From Zoroaster sp. YZ-2022 (taxonomy: Eukaryota; Echinodermata; Asteroidea; Forcipulatida; Zoroasteridae): a stretch of 64,000 nucleotides of DNA. A program made the position numbers and the translations under genes. The stretch lies in contig CM055819.1 of assembly GCA_029582265.1 (NCBI GenBank), forward strand, positions 32,217,164-32,281,163, in the 5' to 3' direction. Of the stretch, positions 42,414 to 53,518 are shown piece by piece; within the stretch, counting starts at the first letter, position 1, and each line of letters starts with the position of its first letter. Under the pieces are notes generated by a model. The model searched no databases. It was not told the DNA's origin and was given only the letters and a program-made list of their open reading frames with translations.

Positions 42414-43445
42414 GGGCCGATTTCACAAAGCACTAAGACGCGTCTTATCTCGAGTTAGGAAGAGCATGGAGGAAGAAAACTGTTTTCTTCCTCCATGGGA
42501 AGAGTAACTCATCTTAACTTGTGACGCGTCCTAAGAACGATTTCACAAAAGATAAGAAGGGTTTAACGGGTCCTAGCTACCTTGACAACGGGGCAAAACC
42601 CTTCTTAACTTAAGATCGGTGTATGGGTCGTCTTAGCTGATGCATTTGTGTTATATTTGTACGTACGTTGCTGACCGCTTGATGCAATAATGGCGCTGCA
42701 GTGCTACATGTTGGCCGACCACGAAGCCAGACGGGCGTTAAGAAGAGAACGAATCATTCGTGACAGACGGAATCCGTTAGATAGTTTGAACGACGAGGAA
42801 ATTGTCCGTATATACTGATTCACGGGCAGGGGATAATACAACTGCCAGACAGGGTTGGTGAACAAATACAACATGAAACACGGGTAATTAGAATATAATA
42901 AACGGACGTTAGTAATTTATTTCTTATTGTTCTAATGACCGTCAATTATTAATGCCATTAATAGCATACCCACCGCATAAGCGTTTTGTTTTAATTTTGT
43001 TTAGCGCCACCATTAGTCAGTGTGTTGATATGTGTAAATAATTACATTGCGTAACCACGCTACAGATCATTATATCCGTCATTTGGTCATTTCACGCAGA
43101 GTTTGCAGACGACATTTCCCAAAATCATGAAAATGTTTGGAGCCAAAAAGTTGTACAACGTCAACTCTCCAATCAGTCATCTTGAATCGTGTTGAGCGCA
43201 TGACGTCCCGACGGCCGTTTCATTAGAGTAGTAAAATAAATATAAATTAGCCGTCGCATGAGCAAATTTAGCCTCGTTCAATAAATAGCTTACGGCTTTA
43301 TTATATTTTCGATGCGTCTTGCTTAAAACGCGTTTTGTGAAATCGATCTTAGGATTAATCTTAGGTAAGATCGATCTTACAGCTGGGACTCTTCTTAAAT
43401 CCTAGGATCGATCCTAAGATAAGAAGAGTTTTGTGAAATCGGCCC
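42414..43445. mobile_element. Harbinger-type element, 1.03 kb deletion derivative
   Basis: CAG duplications at 42411-42413 and 43446-43448. The ends are GGGCCGATTTCACAAAGC and TTTTGTGAAATCGGCCC; subterminal TCTTAACT/AAGATCG-type words recur inside. It still carries the start of a transposase frame (42690-42818) but the catalytic region is gone. PIF/Harbinger elements make 3-bp CWG or TWA duplications, which fits. Confidence 0.85.
42690..42818 (+). pseudogene. Harbinger transposase N-terminal relic (42 codons)
   Basis: MALQCYMLADHEARRALRRE leads to RDRRNPLDSLNDEEIVRIY and then TGA. The basic stretch followed by NPLDxxxDEEI is the usual N-terminus of HARBI1-like transposases, which normally continue with a FRF.R.. 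motif and a DDE domain of about 300 residues. Here a stop follows at once and the downstream DNA has no DDE match. Confidence 0.65.
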
Positions 43446-43528
43446 CAGATCCCATTATTAGTATAAAAAAATACATGTTATTTTTAGATTAGAAAACTCA
43501 GTTCGTCTCTTGCTCTCTCTTCTCATAC

Positions 43529-43531
43529 TTC

Positions 43532-43577
<46 letters not shown>

Positions 43578-43590
43578 TCTCTCTCTCTCC
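43529..43590. repeat. CT microsatellite
   Basis: (CT)n with three CCC interruptions, about 60 bp. Confidence 0.95.
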
Positions 43591-43964
43591 ACTGTACTGC
43601 TAGTCCAATAACTTTGTGACCCTACAGTCAGTATTGAGTATATGAATAGATTTTGTACTTCTTGTTATAGCCACGGAGAAATAAATAAAATATTCGTTCG
43701 GCCCAAGAAGCTTCTCTTATACGTGTGTTTTCTTCATCTGGTAACACCCCTTTTTTAAGTGTTACAACACTATAAATTGGTTACTTCTTCCAACAGGCTG
43801 CAATTTAGGGGATCAAATATTTAAAAGATAGAGTTCAAACAAAATAAATTGTTTGTTTTTGAAGTACTGTACATCTGAGTATGTGAGATTACACAGCATG
43901 CCTTTGGACACATCATCAACAATTCAATTCAGTCAATGAATTTCTTTCAATTTGGATGGGAAAG

Positions 43965-44340
43965 GTAAAAAAGTCTCAGGTTTCTGGTCATAGGTTGTCT
44001 TCAAAATCAGTGTGGTGAAGCGCTTTTTTTTTTTTTTAATTTTTTTTTTTTTTTGCCAACCAGTGAAATACATGTACATGTATTATTGGAACCAGACCAA
44101 ATTTCCCATACATAAAGTATGGTGGCTAAGCGAGGCCTCATAAATCGGGCAAACGTTCATACCCCTACATGTAGATCGTGTTAAAACACAGCACTGAAGA
44201 ATTCCAATCAATCCAGCAATTTCTGATGCAATTGGACATCATTTAATAGCAAAAAAGAAAATTAAAAATGCCGACACGCAGCTCTGAGGCGATGTGCACG
44301 GACACCAGAAACCGGAATTTATTTTTTATTTATTTTTTGA
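43965..44340. mobile_element. MITE family E, full copy
   Basis: AAAAAAGTCTCAGG and TTTCTGGTCATAGGTTGTCT at left; GACACCAGAAACCGG at right. The interior shows all family landmarks, with CCTCATAAATCGGGCAAACG and TTCCAATCAATCCAGCAATT. Confidence 0.7.
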
Positions 44341-44652
44341 TTTTTTTATTTTTTGGGAGGGGGCCCAAGACATACAATGTACATTGTTTGAGTAAGGAAC
44401 TGAAGGATATCTTGTTTAGATTCTCAAGAATCGAATGCTGTTCAAATATTTTACCCCTGTCTGTACATGTGTTCCGAGTTCAGGCATGAACTTAATTACA
44501 GAAACTAAAATAGTGAATAAGAACAGTTATACTTGTAGCCATTTAAGGGTCTACATAAGTGTTACATTGTCAGTAATATAAATTAAGGTCACCCTCACTG
44601 AGGTCAAAGGAACAAGGTCTCTCATTGATTCATGTACACACAACATAATTAA

Positions 44653-44908
44653 AGGGACAGTATCGTCGTGATCAGAACAGACTTTCAACAGGGCATGGAA
44701 TTGGGGTCCTAAGCCAGGGCAACATTAAAAACCAGTTGTTTATCACCCAACGCAAGAATTTCATCAACCTATAAACACGGTGACTGAAAATTACTGGCTC
44801 ATAAATATGACCTTATCACGTGGGGATTTTTTTTTTTCAGCCACTGAGTTAATCTCCGATTCCATGCCCTGTTGAGTGAACATGATTGTGACAATATTGT
44901 CCCCTTTC
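44653..44908. mobile_element. TTAAAGGG-type MITE with a nested fragment
   Basis: TTAA at 44649-44652 precedes AGGGACAGTATCGTCGTGAT; the right end is TGTGACAATATTGTCCCC. GTTGTTTATCACCCAACGCA plus AGAATTTCATCAACCTAT at 44724-44763 is a short piece of the tRNA-bearing element's end inserted within. Confidence 0.7.
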
Positions 44909-45157
44909 AGTGCTTTCAGTGCAAGATGTTAATCCAAATGAAATGAAAGTGATTATCTTTACAATATCACCCAAAGCAAATTATCCATTAGATCCTTTCT
45001 TGAAGTACACTGTGCATGTGTACTACATCATGTATAATCAGTTGATCTCTCACGTAATATGTCCACTTGCAGTGGAGAGATAAATACGTAAGTGAGCTTT
45101 AGGTGGAGAGTGCATATGTGCTTCATACACTGTACATGTAGTGCATTTGTCATATTA

Positions 45158-45430
45158 TATACTACTCAAAACAATTTAGGGAACACCGGAATAATCTCAG
45201 TTAAAGCAAGATCATTTATTTCAGATAAACACAATGTTTCACAGAATTGATGAGAAACAACTGCACAATGAAACAGATGATAAAGGATGCATGTAGTGAT
45301 TACACATTTCATGACATGACTACTGAAAGAGAGAGGGAGGGGGCTGCAAATGAAAATCCGGTCATGGAACATTTCAAATCTATTTGATGTTAAAAATCCG
45401 GTGTTCCCTAAATTGTTTTGAGTAGTATAT
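45158..45430. mobile_element. Mariner-type MITE with perfect 32-bp ends
   Basis: ATACTACTCAAAACAATTTA plus GGGAACACCGGA is exactly inverted at the right (TCCGGTGTTCCC.. to GAGTAGTAT). TATA context fits a TA target. No ORF conserved. Confidence 0.85.
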
Positions 45431-45582
45431 TTGTGAGCTAGAAAAATGCAAAATCCATGAACAATGTAAATTCGTAAGCATGTACATGCACAAATAAAAG
45501 GCATTTCTTCGACAAATTCTTACACCCAAATGCTTACACCCAAATGGAAACCGCTTAATGGAAGTGAAGTGAATTTTTCCAT

Positions 45583-45760
45583 GTACATGTACATGTACAT
45601 GTACTTGAAATGTGGAGAGCCATATACATGTTGTGTGTATTTTAGCTTTGTTCCAAATCTATATATACATTGTATTTCATATCTGCCCAGAGATCTGTAC
45701 ATTTTTGATTGACAATACATGTACATGTACATCAGTGTACATGTACGTGTATATACACAG
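45583..45760. repeat. ACATGT-rich simple sequence
   Basis: Runs of (ACATGT) at 45583-45604 and 45717-45748. The ACATGT/TACATG word is scattered through the whole window. Confidence 0.8.
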
Positions 45761-46096
45761 GAAATGCATACTGTATAATCATCATGGGATGTTTGCATCT
45801 TTAACACCAAGTTCATTGTGTATATATAATGCCAAAAAAAAAAAAAAAATGTTTCGTGCAAAAATTATCATACATTTTGTCAGAAGCACTTGGGTCGCGT
45901 ACATATTTTTTGTACATGTGAAGTGGACAAATGTATGTGGTGTAAAAATTATTGCAAACAATGTGAACATGTATTAACACTTATTATATCTACCTGCATA
46001 AAGTTTCATTAATCATTTGAGTGATAATAATGCAATCTTAAGCATGTCAGCCTTCATACATGTAGGTTACAAGGTTTATCCACCAGTATCACAATA

Positions 46097-46468
46097 TCTA
46101 AGGCCAAAAAATAAAGTCTCCAACTTCTGGTCATCGGTTGGCTTCAAAATCGGTGCGGTGACGCATTTTTTTTTTTTATAATTTTTTTTGATTATTATTT
46201 TTTTGCCACCAGGAAATACATGATACATGTACACGCAGGGACCACATTTCCCATGTTCAAAGTATGGTGGCTAAGAGAGGCCTCACAAATCGGGCAAATG
46301 TTCATACCCTTATGTGAAAAAGTCATTTAAAACACAGCACGGCAGAATTCCAATCGATCCAGCAATTTTGGCTGCAATTGGACATCGTTTCATAGCAAAA
46401 AAAATAATTCAAATTAAAAATTCAGACACGCTGGTCTGAGGCGACGCAAGTGGATACCAGAAACCGGG
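46097..46468. mobile_element. MITE family E, full copy
   Basis: AGGCCAAAAAATAAAGTCTC and ACTTCTGGTCATCGGTTGGC at left; GATACCAGAAACCGG then a G17 run at right. Confidence 0.7.
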
Positions 46469-46747
46469 GGGGGGGGGGGGGGAGTTTGAGATAATTAATT
46501 TAAAGCCCCCATTTTTGGTAATATTCAAAAACATAAATGATAATTTTTACATGAAAGGTAATTTTTGTTGTTTTACTTGGTGTATTTAAAGATGTTATCA
46601 AACATCCAATGATTATACAGTGTGCAATTCATGCACATTTTGTATGTTGTTATAAACCTCTCATCCATTCTGCCTTTTGAGAAAGAACCTGCTAGGTTCG
46701 AAACGTAAGGCCAATAGCCATTATTCTGTATGTTGTTATACACAGGT

Positions 46748-47686
46748 CAGTGGCGCACCCAGGATTTGATTGGGGGGGGGGCTCAAAAATTTTTTATTTG
46801 AAATCCAATAATGGGGAGAGACATGGCTGACCCAAACCATAACCGCTGGCACGGCTGCAGCCATGTCCCTAGTCGTGCTCGTCAGTGAACCTACGGCACA
46901 TGTTAAATGTTTCCTGGTGGTTTCTAGTCATAAAAAGAAGACATTATGGCATGATTCGGACTCGTAGGGTTTTACCTTCCATATAATTTCCTCCTCTTGA
47001 TGTAAAGAACTTGAGCTTGTTTCGTCTGCAAGATTTCTATAGTTAAATACTTTCATTGCGTGGACGTAAAGTTTGTGATCATTCGGCGGAGCTAATTTTT
47101 TCAAACACAAATTTGGCGGCAAAACCAAATCCCAATATTATCCAATCGGTGTTTGCTAAAAGAGTGTCACATAATCTTTGTAAATTAAAACCCAATCCTG
47201 GGCCATTGTGTACAAACTGGAAAGGAGTTGATTATAATGCGGGCGTGTTTAAATTTTACGAGTAACCTCAACGACAGTCAACGACCTCAACAAGAGAAAC
47301 GGACAACAGAAAATGAAAATAAAATTAAGTAAAGCTGCTCCCTGATCAGGGTGCACCATGGCAGGGGGGGGGGGGAGAATGTGTAAAAATGCTTGTTATA
47401 TATACTGGTGGCCCTTCAAGCTTACATGCACATGCATACGCAACGCCGTAAAATATAATAGTGAGTGGAATAAATGGAAAACTTTTGGAGGGGAGCTTGA
47501 GTCTCCTGAGTCCCCATCCCTTGTACCACTGCCCTATACTCCTTGCCGAACTCCTCTGTAGACAAGACTTGGGCTCAGATTTTGCTCTCTTTCCTGGCTC
47601 CTTCTTTAAAAATAAAATAAAACATCAGCGGGCCCTTGGGGGGGGCTCGAGCCCCCCCAAGCCCCCCCCCCTTGGGTGCGCCACTG
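46748..47686. mobile_element. hAT element, non-autonomous, 939 bp
   Basis: A perfect 8-bp duplication ACACAGGT lies at 46740-46747 and 47687-47694. Ends CAGTGGCGCACCCAGG and CCTTGGGTGCGCCACTG (with a G-run/C-run pair inside) are terminal inverted repeats. No transposase domain is recognised; the short ORFs do not match hAT proteins. It has inserted next to the GAACCTGCTAGGTTCGAAAC motif. Confidence 0.9.
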
Positions 47687-47694
47687 ACACAGGT

Positions 47695-48000
47695 TCAATC
47701 TATGTCAAATGTACATCTGTCAAGCCAGCAGAAGCACAAACAGACAACATTAAGTTGTTTTCATTTAAGATAATCCATTATCTAGAATACACGAAATTAC
47801 AAGATTTATCTCGCTGATCTTACCCTACGGACATGATTTTAAAAAACAAAAAAACATGATGCACCACACACTTTGGAAAAAAAAAATTGGTGCACCGTGG
47901 GTTTGGATTTTATTTAGGCTAAAAAATTTAATCAAACTCTAACTTGCACAAAAACAATTCAACACTTGTTATTCCGAAACATTTGTTGTTTTAAATGTAA
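47695..48000. other. Unassigned intronic stretch
   Basis: Nothing is recognised beyond A-runs near 47870. Confidence 0.25.
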
Positions 48001-48135
48001 AGGGAAGGTACAACATTGGTATTTAGTAACATCAATAATTTGAACCTAGTTTTCAAAAAATATATCATAAAACTAACAATAGAAAAATTTCATCACAATA
48101 GGTTCTCAATTTTTCTCAACTGATAGCATGTTTTT
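48001..48135 (+). mobile_element. AGGGAAGGTACA-type MITE, left part
   Basis: AAAGGGAAGGTACAACATTG then ATATATCATAAAACTAACAA and ACAATAGGTTCTCAATTTTT matches the start of a T2-type MITE I recall from echinoderm sequence. TTAA at the left is eroded to TGTA. Confidence 0.5.
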
Positions 48136-48843
48136 TTTTCAGTTTTTATGTTTTTTCAAAAAATTGCCTTCCAGCAACATTTTGTAAATTTGACTTACAA
48201 TTCCTGTTTTGTCCAAGACGAAAGCACTTCAGACTAAAATTACTTTTTCAGGTTGATCAATGTGTCCCAAATTGACACCAAGTACATGTATGTAAGTTAT
48301 GTGAACACACGTAGCTTTGTGTAACAGTGCAATCTTTTCAAGATGTTCAGATTCATTATTTTCAAAGCTGCATGAATCACAGTAAAAAACATATGTCACA
48401 GTCACAACCAGAAGTCATATTTTCCTATGAGATTTAAAAGACCTTCCCCCTTTTGATTTTCTCTCAAAGTGTTGAAATTACACTTTATAGAAATCACAAA
48501 ATGGAAAGGTACAAAGACACTTTATAAAGAGTTTTTTTTTCTTTTGTACTCTACATACAATACATGATTGTATAGTGTAGAAACACAATTTGTACAAAAC
48601 TACACATTAGAATTGTAGCATTACACTCGTACTTGTAATTCGAAAATACCTGCAACCTCCAATAAATAAGTGAATTCTCTGAAAAAAATACATTTTCAAG
48701 ATGTTGAGATATTTAAAAAAAGCTGCATGAATCATAGTAAAAACACATGTCATATTAACCAGAAGTCATATTTCCCTATGAGATTTAAAAGCCCTTCCCC
48801 CTCAGATTTTCTCTCAAATTGTTGAAATTGCACTATAGAAATA
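48136..48843. other. Region with a diverged internal duplication
   Basis: AGTCATATTTTCCTATGAGA (48413) recurs as AGTCATATTTCCCTATGAGA (48765), and CTCAAA..GTTGAAATT follows both, so about 350 bp are duplicated with divergence. No exon. Confidence 0.5.
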
Positions 48844-49177
48844 TACTGAACAGCAAAAGAAACGCAAGTCCGAGGACAGCAAAAGAAACGCAAGTCCGAG
48901 GTCTTGTCAAGTTTTCAAACAGAAGATAAACCATTTTGATTCTAATCACTCATTTAATGAAAAATGCTTTCAATTTGTGAGCTGAAAGTGACTGTTGAAA
49001 TTGCATTGCAAGATTTTCACATTCAACAGTCACTTTCAGCTCACAAATTGAAAGCATTTTTCATTAAATGAGTGATTAGAATAAAAATGGTTTGTCTTCT
49101 GTTTGAAAACTTGACAAGACCTCGGACTTGCGTTTCTTTTGCTGTCCTCGGACTTGCGTTTCTTTTGCTGTTCAGTA
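48844..49177. mobile_element. Near-perfect palindromic MITE (TA-type)
   Basis: Arms of about 155 bp with only about two mismatches surround a ~22-bp loop near 49000-49021. The end TACTGAACAGCAAAAGAAAC is followed by a direct repeat of CAGCAAAAGAAACGCAAGTC in each arm. Flanking TA suggests a Tc1/mariner-type target. Confidence 0.9.
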
Positions 49178-49902
49178 TATCTCAATATAAGGTTTTCAAA
49201 CAGTTTTTTTTTAATACTCTTCATGTAGCACATGATTGTACAATGTACAAATACGTTCAGTGTTCATAGTCAAATGCGCACCAATCGCACCATACAGTAT
49301 ATGACTGTATACAAATACACTGCAGAATTGCAGTATTCAACTCTTACACGAGTCCAGCTACATGTACTCATGTCATCAAGCATTATGATTAATTAATTAT
49401 TCCATTCCTGTTCTGATGATCACATCTATTTTACACTGGTTTTTTTTTTAAGCCTTTATACATGTACAATATTGCTAATTTTGGCAAAACATCCTTAATT
49501 TCTCTTTTGAAATTTTCCATTCACACACTGCATTTCTGTCTCCAACAGGGGTGTTGTGATTGGGCAGTTTTGAAAAATCAACGTAAATTTTGCGAGGGGT
49601 ATTGGGGGGCCGCTGTTGTGAACAGCGCTGGGGTGAAATCTATAGTTCTGAGCATTTGCTTTGCTTTCCTTTCATGCTTAAATCTTTAAAATCCAGAGGA
49701 TCACAACATTGCGATATTTGTAAAAATACGAAAATCCGGAAAAATCTGAGACAGAAATATTTGAAGGGATGTTTGATACCATCATCAACGTAACACCACA
49801 TTACATGTACGTTTCATGTACAACTGTGATCACTTGTGCGTTTTGCCAATAATGTATTGGGGCTTCAACTCAACTAAACCGTCAGATATTTTGGTTTCTT
49901 AC
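49178..49902. other. Intronic stretch 3' of exon 49903-49989
   Basis: No transposon ends or further exons are recognised. AT-rich. Confidence 0.3.
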
Positions 49903-49989
49903 CTAACTGTCTGGCACTTTTCGTCTCGCTCGCCAGTTCCCCGACTCTCATCAGAGCATCATAGTAATCCTTGGCAACTTGTGTGACAT
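49903..49989 (-). CDS. BAIAP2: BAIAP2/IRSp53-like, N-terminal IMD exon (most 5' found)
   Basis: The exon is 87 bp, entering in phase 1 and leaving in phase 1, with acceptor TTTCCCACCCAG before ATGTCACAC and donor TTAG followed by GTAAGA. It encodes VTQVAKDYYDALMRVGELAS then ETKSARQLG. Vertebrate IRSp53 has the near-identical G-V-T..A-K-x-Y-F-D-A-L-x-x-x-G-E-L-A-S-E at residues of about 47-70, with the same end LG. IRSp53 (BAIAP2) is an adaptor with an N-terminal IMD that binds and bends PIP2-rich membrane into protrusions, downstream of Cdc42/Rac. The MTSS1-type IMD is a poorer match (it has FLDAFxKVADMA). About 46 residues should lie upstream in one or two exons that I did not identify. Confidence 0.92.
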
Positions 49990-50712
49990 CTGGGTGGGAA
50001 AGAAACACGTGTATACAATCATTAGTTTGTTTCTTTGTTTCATTTCCACGTGTACTGATGAAAACAGTTGATTTAAACAAGATAACATAATGTTCAAATG
50101 GAGGGTAATATCCAGAGATGGTACGTGTGCATGTAAGATCCTTCTGTAGTCAGGTACCCTGACTGCCAGTCAGGTACCCTGACTGCCGATCAGATAACAA
50201 TAAGAAACGTGTCTGACCAATCAAGACGCATGGAACATGTGCAATGATGAAACTTTAAGACCAATCAAAAGGTAGTTACAAAACAAAATGGCTGGCTTGA
50301 TCATTATACCGGCAGCTCTATAATTAGAACACAAGGCTTATATTACAAAATGTGACACGTTTCAAGCTTTCAGTGCTTCTAGAATCTAACATCAATTTCA
50401 TAGAATAAGAATTTAAAAAAAAAAAAAAAAACAGCTGTTCATCAGGTTGGCGGCAAGTGAAAATCCTTAAAGGTAACAGGAAAGCCTTTGGTTTCACATA
50501 GGTTCAATGTTGGCTTTGTGTATTCATTCTATGTACATGTATATTCTATACATCTGCTCAATTGCTTTGTCAACTTCCTGAATACGAACTGAGTATACCG
50601 TTAGAAACGTCAAGAACTATCTTCCCTACTGGTTTTTTATTTTTCCAGAACTACCCCTCTTCTGCCATGAAGAGATCATTACACATGGTGTACCGGCTGT
50701 AATTATAAACCT
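49990..50712. other. Intronic stretch 5' of exon 49903-49989
   Basis: A small direct repeat, GTCAGGTACCCTGACTGCC, occurs twice at 50150-50187. Nothing else is recognised. Confidence 0.35.
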
Positions 50713-50955
50713 ATAAGGGAGGAGGGCTAAAGTCATGGTACAGCCAAGCCTTTGAGAAGCCTGGCCAGGCCTAGGCTACCTGGCCTCCTAATCTGTCTTT
50801 TGTGAGTCCTTATCCTGTAACGATACAGTACCTGCCAATCAACATAACCTGGGCTTCTGGAGGGCCTAGCCCCCAGGCAAGCAGAGCTCATTATATAGGT
50901 CAGTAGGCAGGGGAAAAGGCTTGGCTGTACCATGACTTTGGCCCTTGTCCCTTAT
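50713..50955. mobile_element. MITE with ~36-bp inverted ends
   Basis: ATAAGGGAGGAGGGCTAAAG plus TCATGGTACAGCCAAGCC at left is inverted at the right (GGCTTGGCTGTACCATGACT to CCTTGTCCCTTAT) with a few mismatches. A further internal AAGCCTGGCC../GGGCTTCTGGAGGGCC pairing exists. Confidence 0.8.
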
Positions 50956-51220
50956 CTTTCTTTTGTCTTGTCCTGTCAACACTGAAATAAATGTTTTTGA
51001 TTTTGAAAAGTGTCATCTCAAAGAAATAACTGACTGATATTAGCCTCTTCATGATGAAATAACCGATGTGGAATATGACTGCAACATGTAGGTTAAAAAA
51101 AAGTGCTCAATATATTTCAATCAAACTTAAATGGGGTTGATGACTCCTTTTAACAACTGACTAAAAAGATTTTTTTTTTCTAAAAATTTCTTTTAGAAAA
51201 TAATTCAAGATTGATATTAA

Positions 51221-51592
51221 AACCCTAACTCCCTAGGCCCATTTGCTAAACACATAACCTGAATCCTCCAAAATCCTTCAGTAGTAAAGCAAGCACATGA
51301 CATGTATGCACACATGTGTTTCTAATCTGTGATACATGTACATGGCCAGGGACCCTCCCTGCATGCATGGAGCAATAAACAGAGTCCACTGACCCAAGCA
51401 CTGACCTTGCAATCACTACAACAAACATGGATGTACACGTACCATGGAAAGGCATGTATGCCTAATAACCTCAATCCTCCAAAATCCTTCACTTTAGCAA
51501 AGAGCATGTAGCATGTAACCTCAATCCTTCAAAATGTTTCACTTTGGCAAAGAGGATTTGGGAGGATTTGGGAGGATTTGGGAAGGTTAGGG
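51221..51592 (-). mobile_element. TTAA-flanked MITE, family C, unexpanded relative of 12768-13888
   Basis: Right TTAA at 51593-51596; left TTAA at 51217-51220 separated by AA. It carries a single inverted copy of the 211-bp unit, over 95% identical to those at 12810-13436, and a small GGATTTGGGA triplication near 51555-51583. Confidence 0.8.
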
Positions 51593-51775
51593 TTAAGAAA
51601 TCAATAATGTTTCTGTACTGTAAGCTAAGATTAGGGGGGGGGGGGGCCTTGGAGTGATCATTGCCACTTTCACTGCCACTTTAGTTTGTATCCAACATTA
51701 TGAATGAGTAGCAATTGAACACATACATGTACCTACAATGTGTACATATTTACATGTATACGGGTCTGTCACAGG

Positions 51776-52201
51776 CCTCCCAGTGCATAATCTACCAAAT
51801 ACAGGTTTTTTAAATAGTTTTTTTAAAGCAAAATATACAGGTGATTATAAGTTTACCAAATGCCAAAATATAGGCTTTTATAGGTTATTTCCCGTGATTA
51901 TGCAGTGTTGAGTAACACGTTCTTGGTAAATTGCCTACCTTCTGAGTACTTTTTGCAACAAAATCTAAGAGCGGTACACATGTTACAGTTTGGCTACTGT
52001 TTTGGCTTCATCTCTTTATACTTTGGAAGTAATTTTTCTTCAAAGCCATGATGATTTTATGAGGAAGTTGAAAATGTGTCGCAGGAGATTAAAAATATAG
52101 GTTTTTATAGGTTAATATACAGGTTTTTTGGGGGAAATAAAGGTTCCCATTTTGAAATATAGGTTTTTATACGTTTTATAGGTTTTCGCTGGGATGCCTG
52201 C
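51776..52201. mobile_element. MITE family G, copy 2
   Basis: CAGGCCTCCCAGTGC and CGCTGGGATGCCTG are the ends. CTGTCA on both outer sides may be the target duplication. ATAGGTTTTTATA-type words fill both flanks of the interior. Confidence 0.7.
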
Positions 52202-52535
52202 TGTCATTTTAAAATGCAATAACAAAAATATAAATCCATGTGTTTTTCTGCTGACAATTTGGCTTTCCATCATGACAACTCTATTTTCTTGTAAACAGCA
52301 AGTCAACTACCACATTAGAATAAATGCCAAACTATCCGATCAATTGCATTTTCACTGACACAATGAAATGAGCTGAACATTTTACAGGCTGGGTTTTTAG
52401 ACATGATTGTAGAGATGTTACACACATGTACATCTCTCGATTCGTATGGATGCATTTATAAACATTCTCATTAATAAACATTCTCACATAACACCCGTCC
52501 TTTTAGATTTGCATTGGCTCCCTATATCATCTGGA

Positions 52536-52806
52536 GTGTCGTGGCCGAGCGGGCTAGCGCACCGAACTCAAGTTCTGGTGTTGTCAGCAGCAGGGTGTGA
52601 GTTCGAGCCCCGGTCGTGACACTTGTGTCCTTGAGCAAGGTACATGTACTTAACCATAATTGCTTCGTCCTTCGGATGGGACGTAAAGCCGTAGGTCCCG
52701 TGTGTTGTGTAATGCACGTAAAAAAGAATGCGCCTTGAGCACCACTTAGTTGGTGGATACGTGCGCTATATAAGTCCACACATTATTATTATTATTATTA
52801 TTATTA
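52536..52806 (+). mobile_element. SINE S2, full length, inside the LINE ORF
   Basis: tRNA-like head: A box TGGCCGAGCGG and B box AGTTCGAGCCC; then TTGTGTCCTTGAGCAAGG, TCCTTCGGATGGGACGTAAA, tail GCGCCTTGAGCACCACTTAG plus TGGTGGATACGTGCGC and an ATT run. ATCTGGA at left and ATCTAGA at right are remains of the target duplication. Head and middle differ from S1, but the tail is the same. Confidence 0.88.
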
Positions 52807-53206
52807 TCTAGAATCATTTTCAAACTTATGCTGATGGTCTTCAACGCTCTCAATGGAAAAGCTCCTGCTTACATCTTGGACATGCTCAACATCTATAAAC
52901 CTTCCCGCAACCTTCACTCTGGCAGTAAATATCTTCTTCAAGAATCGAAGTGTCACCGCACTTGGGGCGACAGGTCTTTCTCCGTTGCAGCTCCACGCCT
53001 ATGGAATAAGCTACCCATTCATATCAGAACCTCTAAAACCATTCTATCCTTCAAGAAATCTCTCAAAACTCACCTCATGTCAACAGCATTTTCTTAACTG
53101 TTTTTCTTTACAATTTTCTCTTTTCCTGCCTTTTGGTTTTGTTATCTTTTTTGTCTAAGCGCCCTGAGCACCATTTTTTGGTGGATATGTGCGCTCTACA
53201 AGACCC

Positions 53207-53207
53207 C

Positions 53208-53280
<73 letters not shown>
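53207..53280. repeat. ATT microsatellite (LINE tail)
   Basis: About 24 perfect ATT units forming the 3' tail of the LINE. The poly-Asn and poly-Ile ORFs here are artefacts. Confidence 0.97.
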
Positions 53281-53284
<4 letters not shown>

Positions 53285-53518
53285 TACCAGTGGTGTACAA
53301 TACAGTCAATACAGCAGATTCCATTATTTGGCCGGCCATCAATGTATTTATCATGCCGTCTGGAATGTGAAAGATTTGTATTGTCTTTCTGAACAGGACA
53401 AGAGCAATGAACCAATTTAAACCAAAAAAATTCAGAATATTAAAGATAAATGCAGATCCACGCAATGTTGGCAAGACTGCCATTGCTAACTTGCATTGAA
53501 TGAAATCTGTTGTTTATA

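Larger units (their letters stand above)
52470..53285 (+). mobile_element. LINE 3' part, interrupted by a SINE
   Basis: Before the SINE the frame reads KHSHITPVLLDLHWLPISS (52476-52533). After it the frame continues at about 52805 with SRIIFKLMLMVFNALNGKAP, then WGDRSFSVAAPRLWNKLPIH and a stop at 53095-53097. This parallels the intact copy at 24831-25667. The 3' UTR is GCGCCCTGAGCACC, GGTGGATATGTGCGCTCTAC and about 24 ATT repeats (53207-53280). Confidence 0.88.

Noticed and set aside
53133..53483. ORFs with long Ile or Asn runs
   Set aside because: They are translations of the ATT tail of a LINE.
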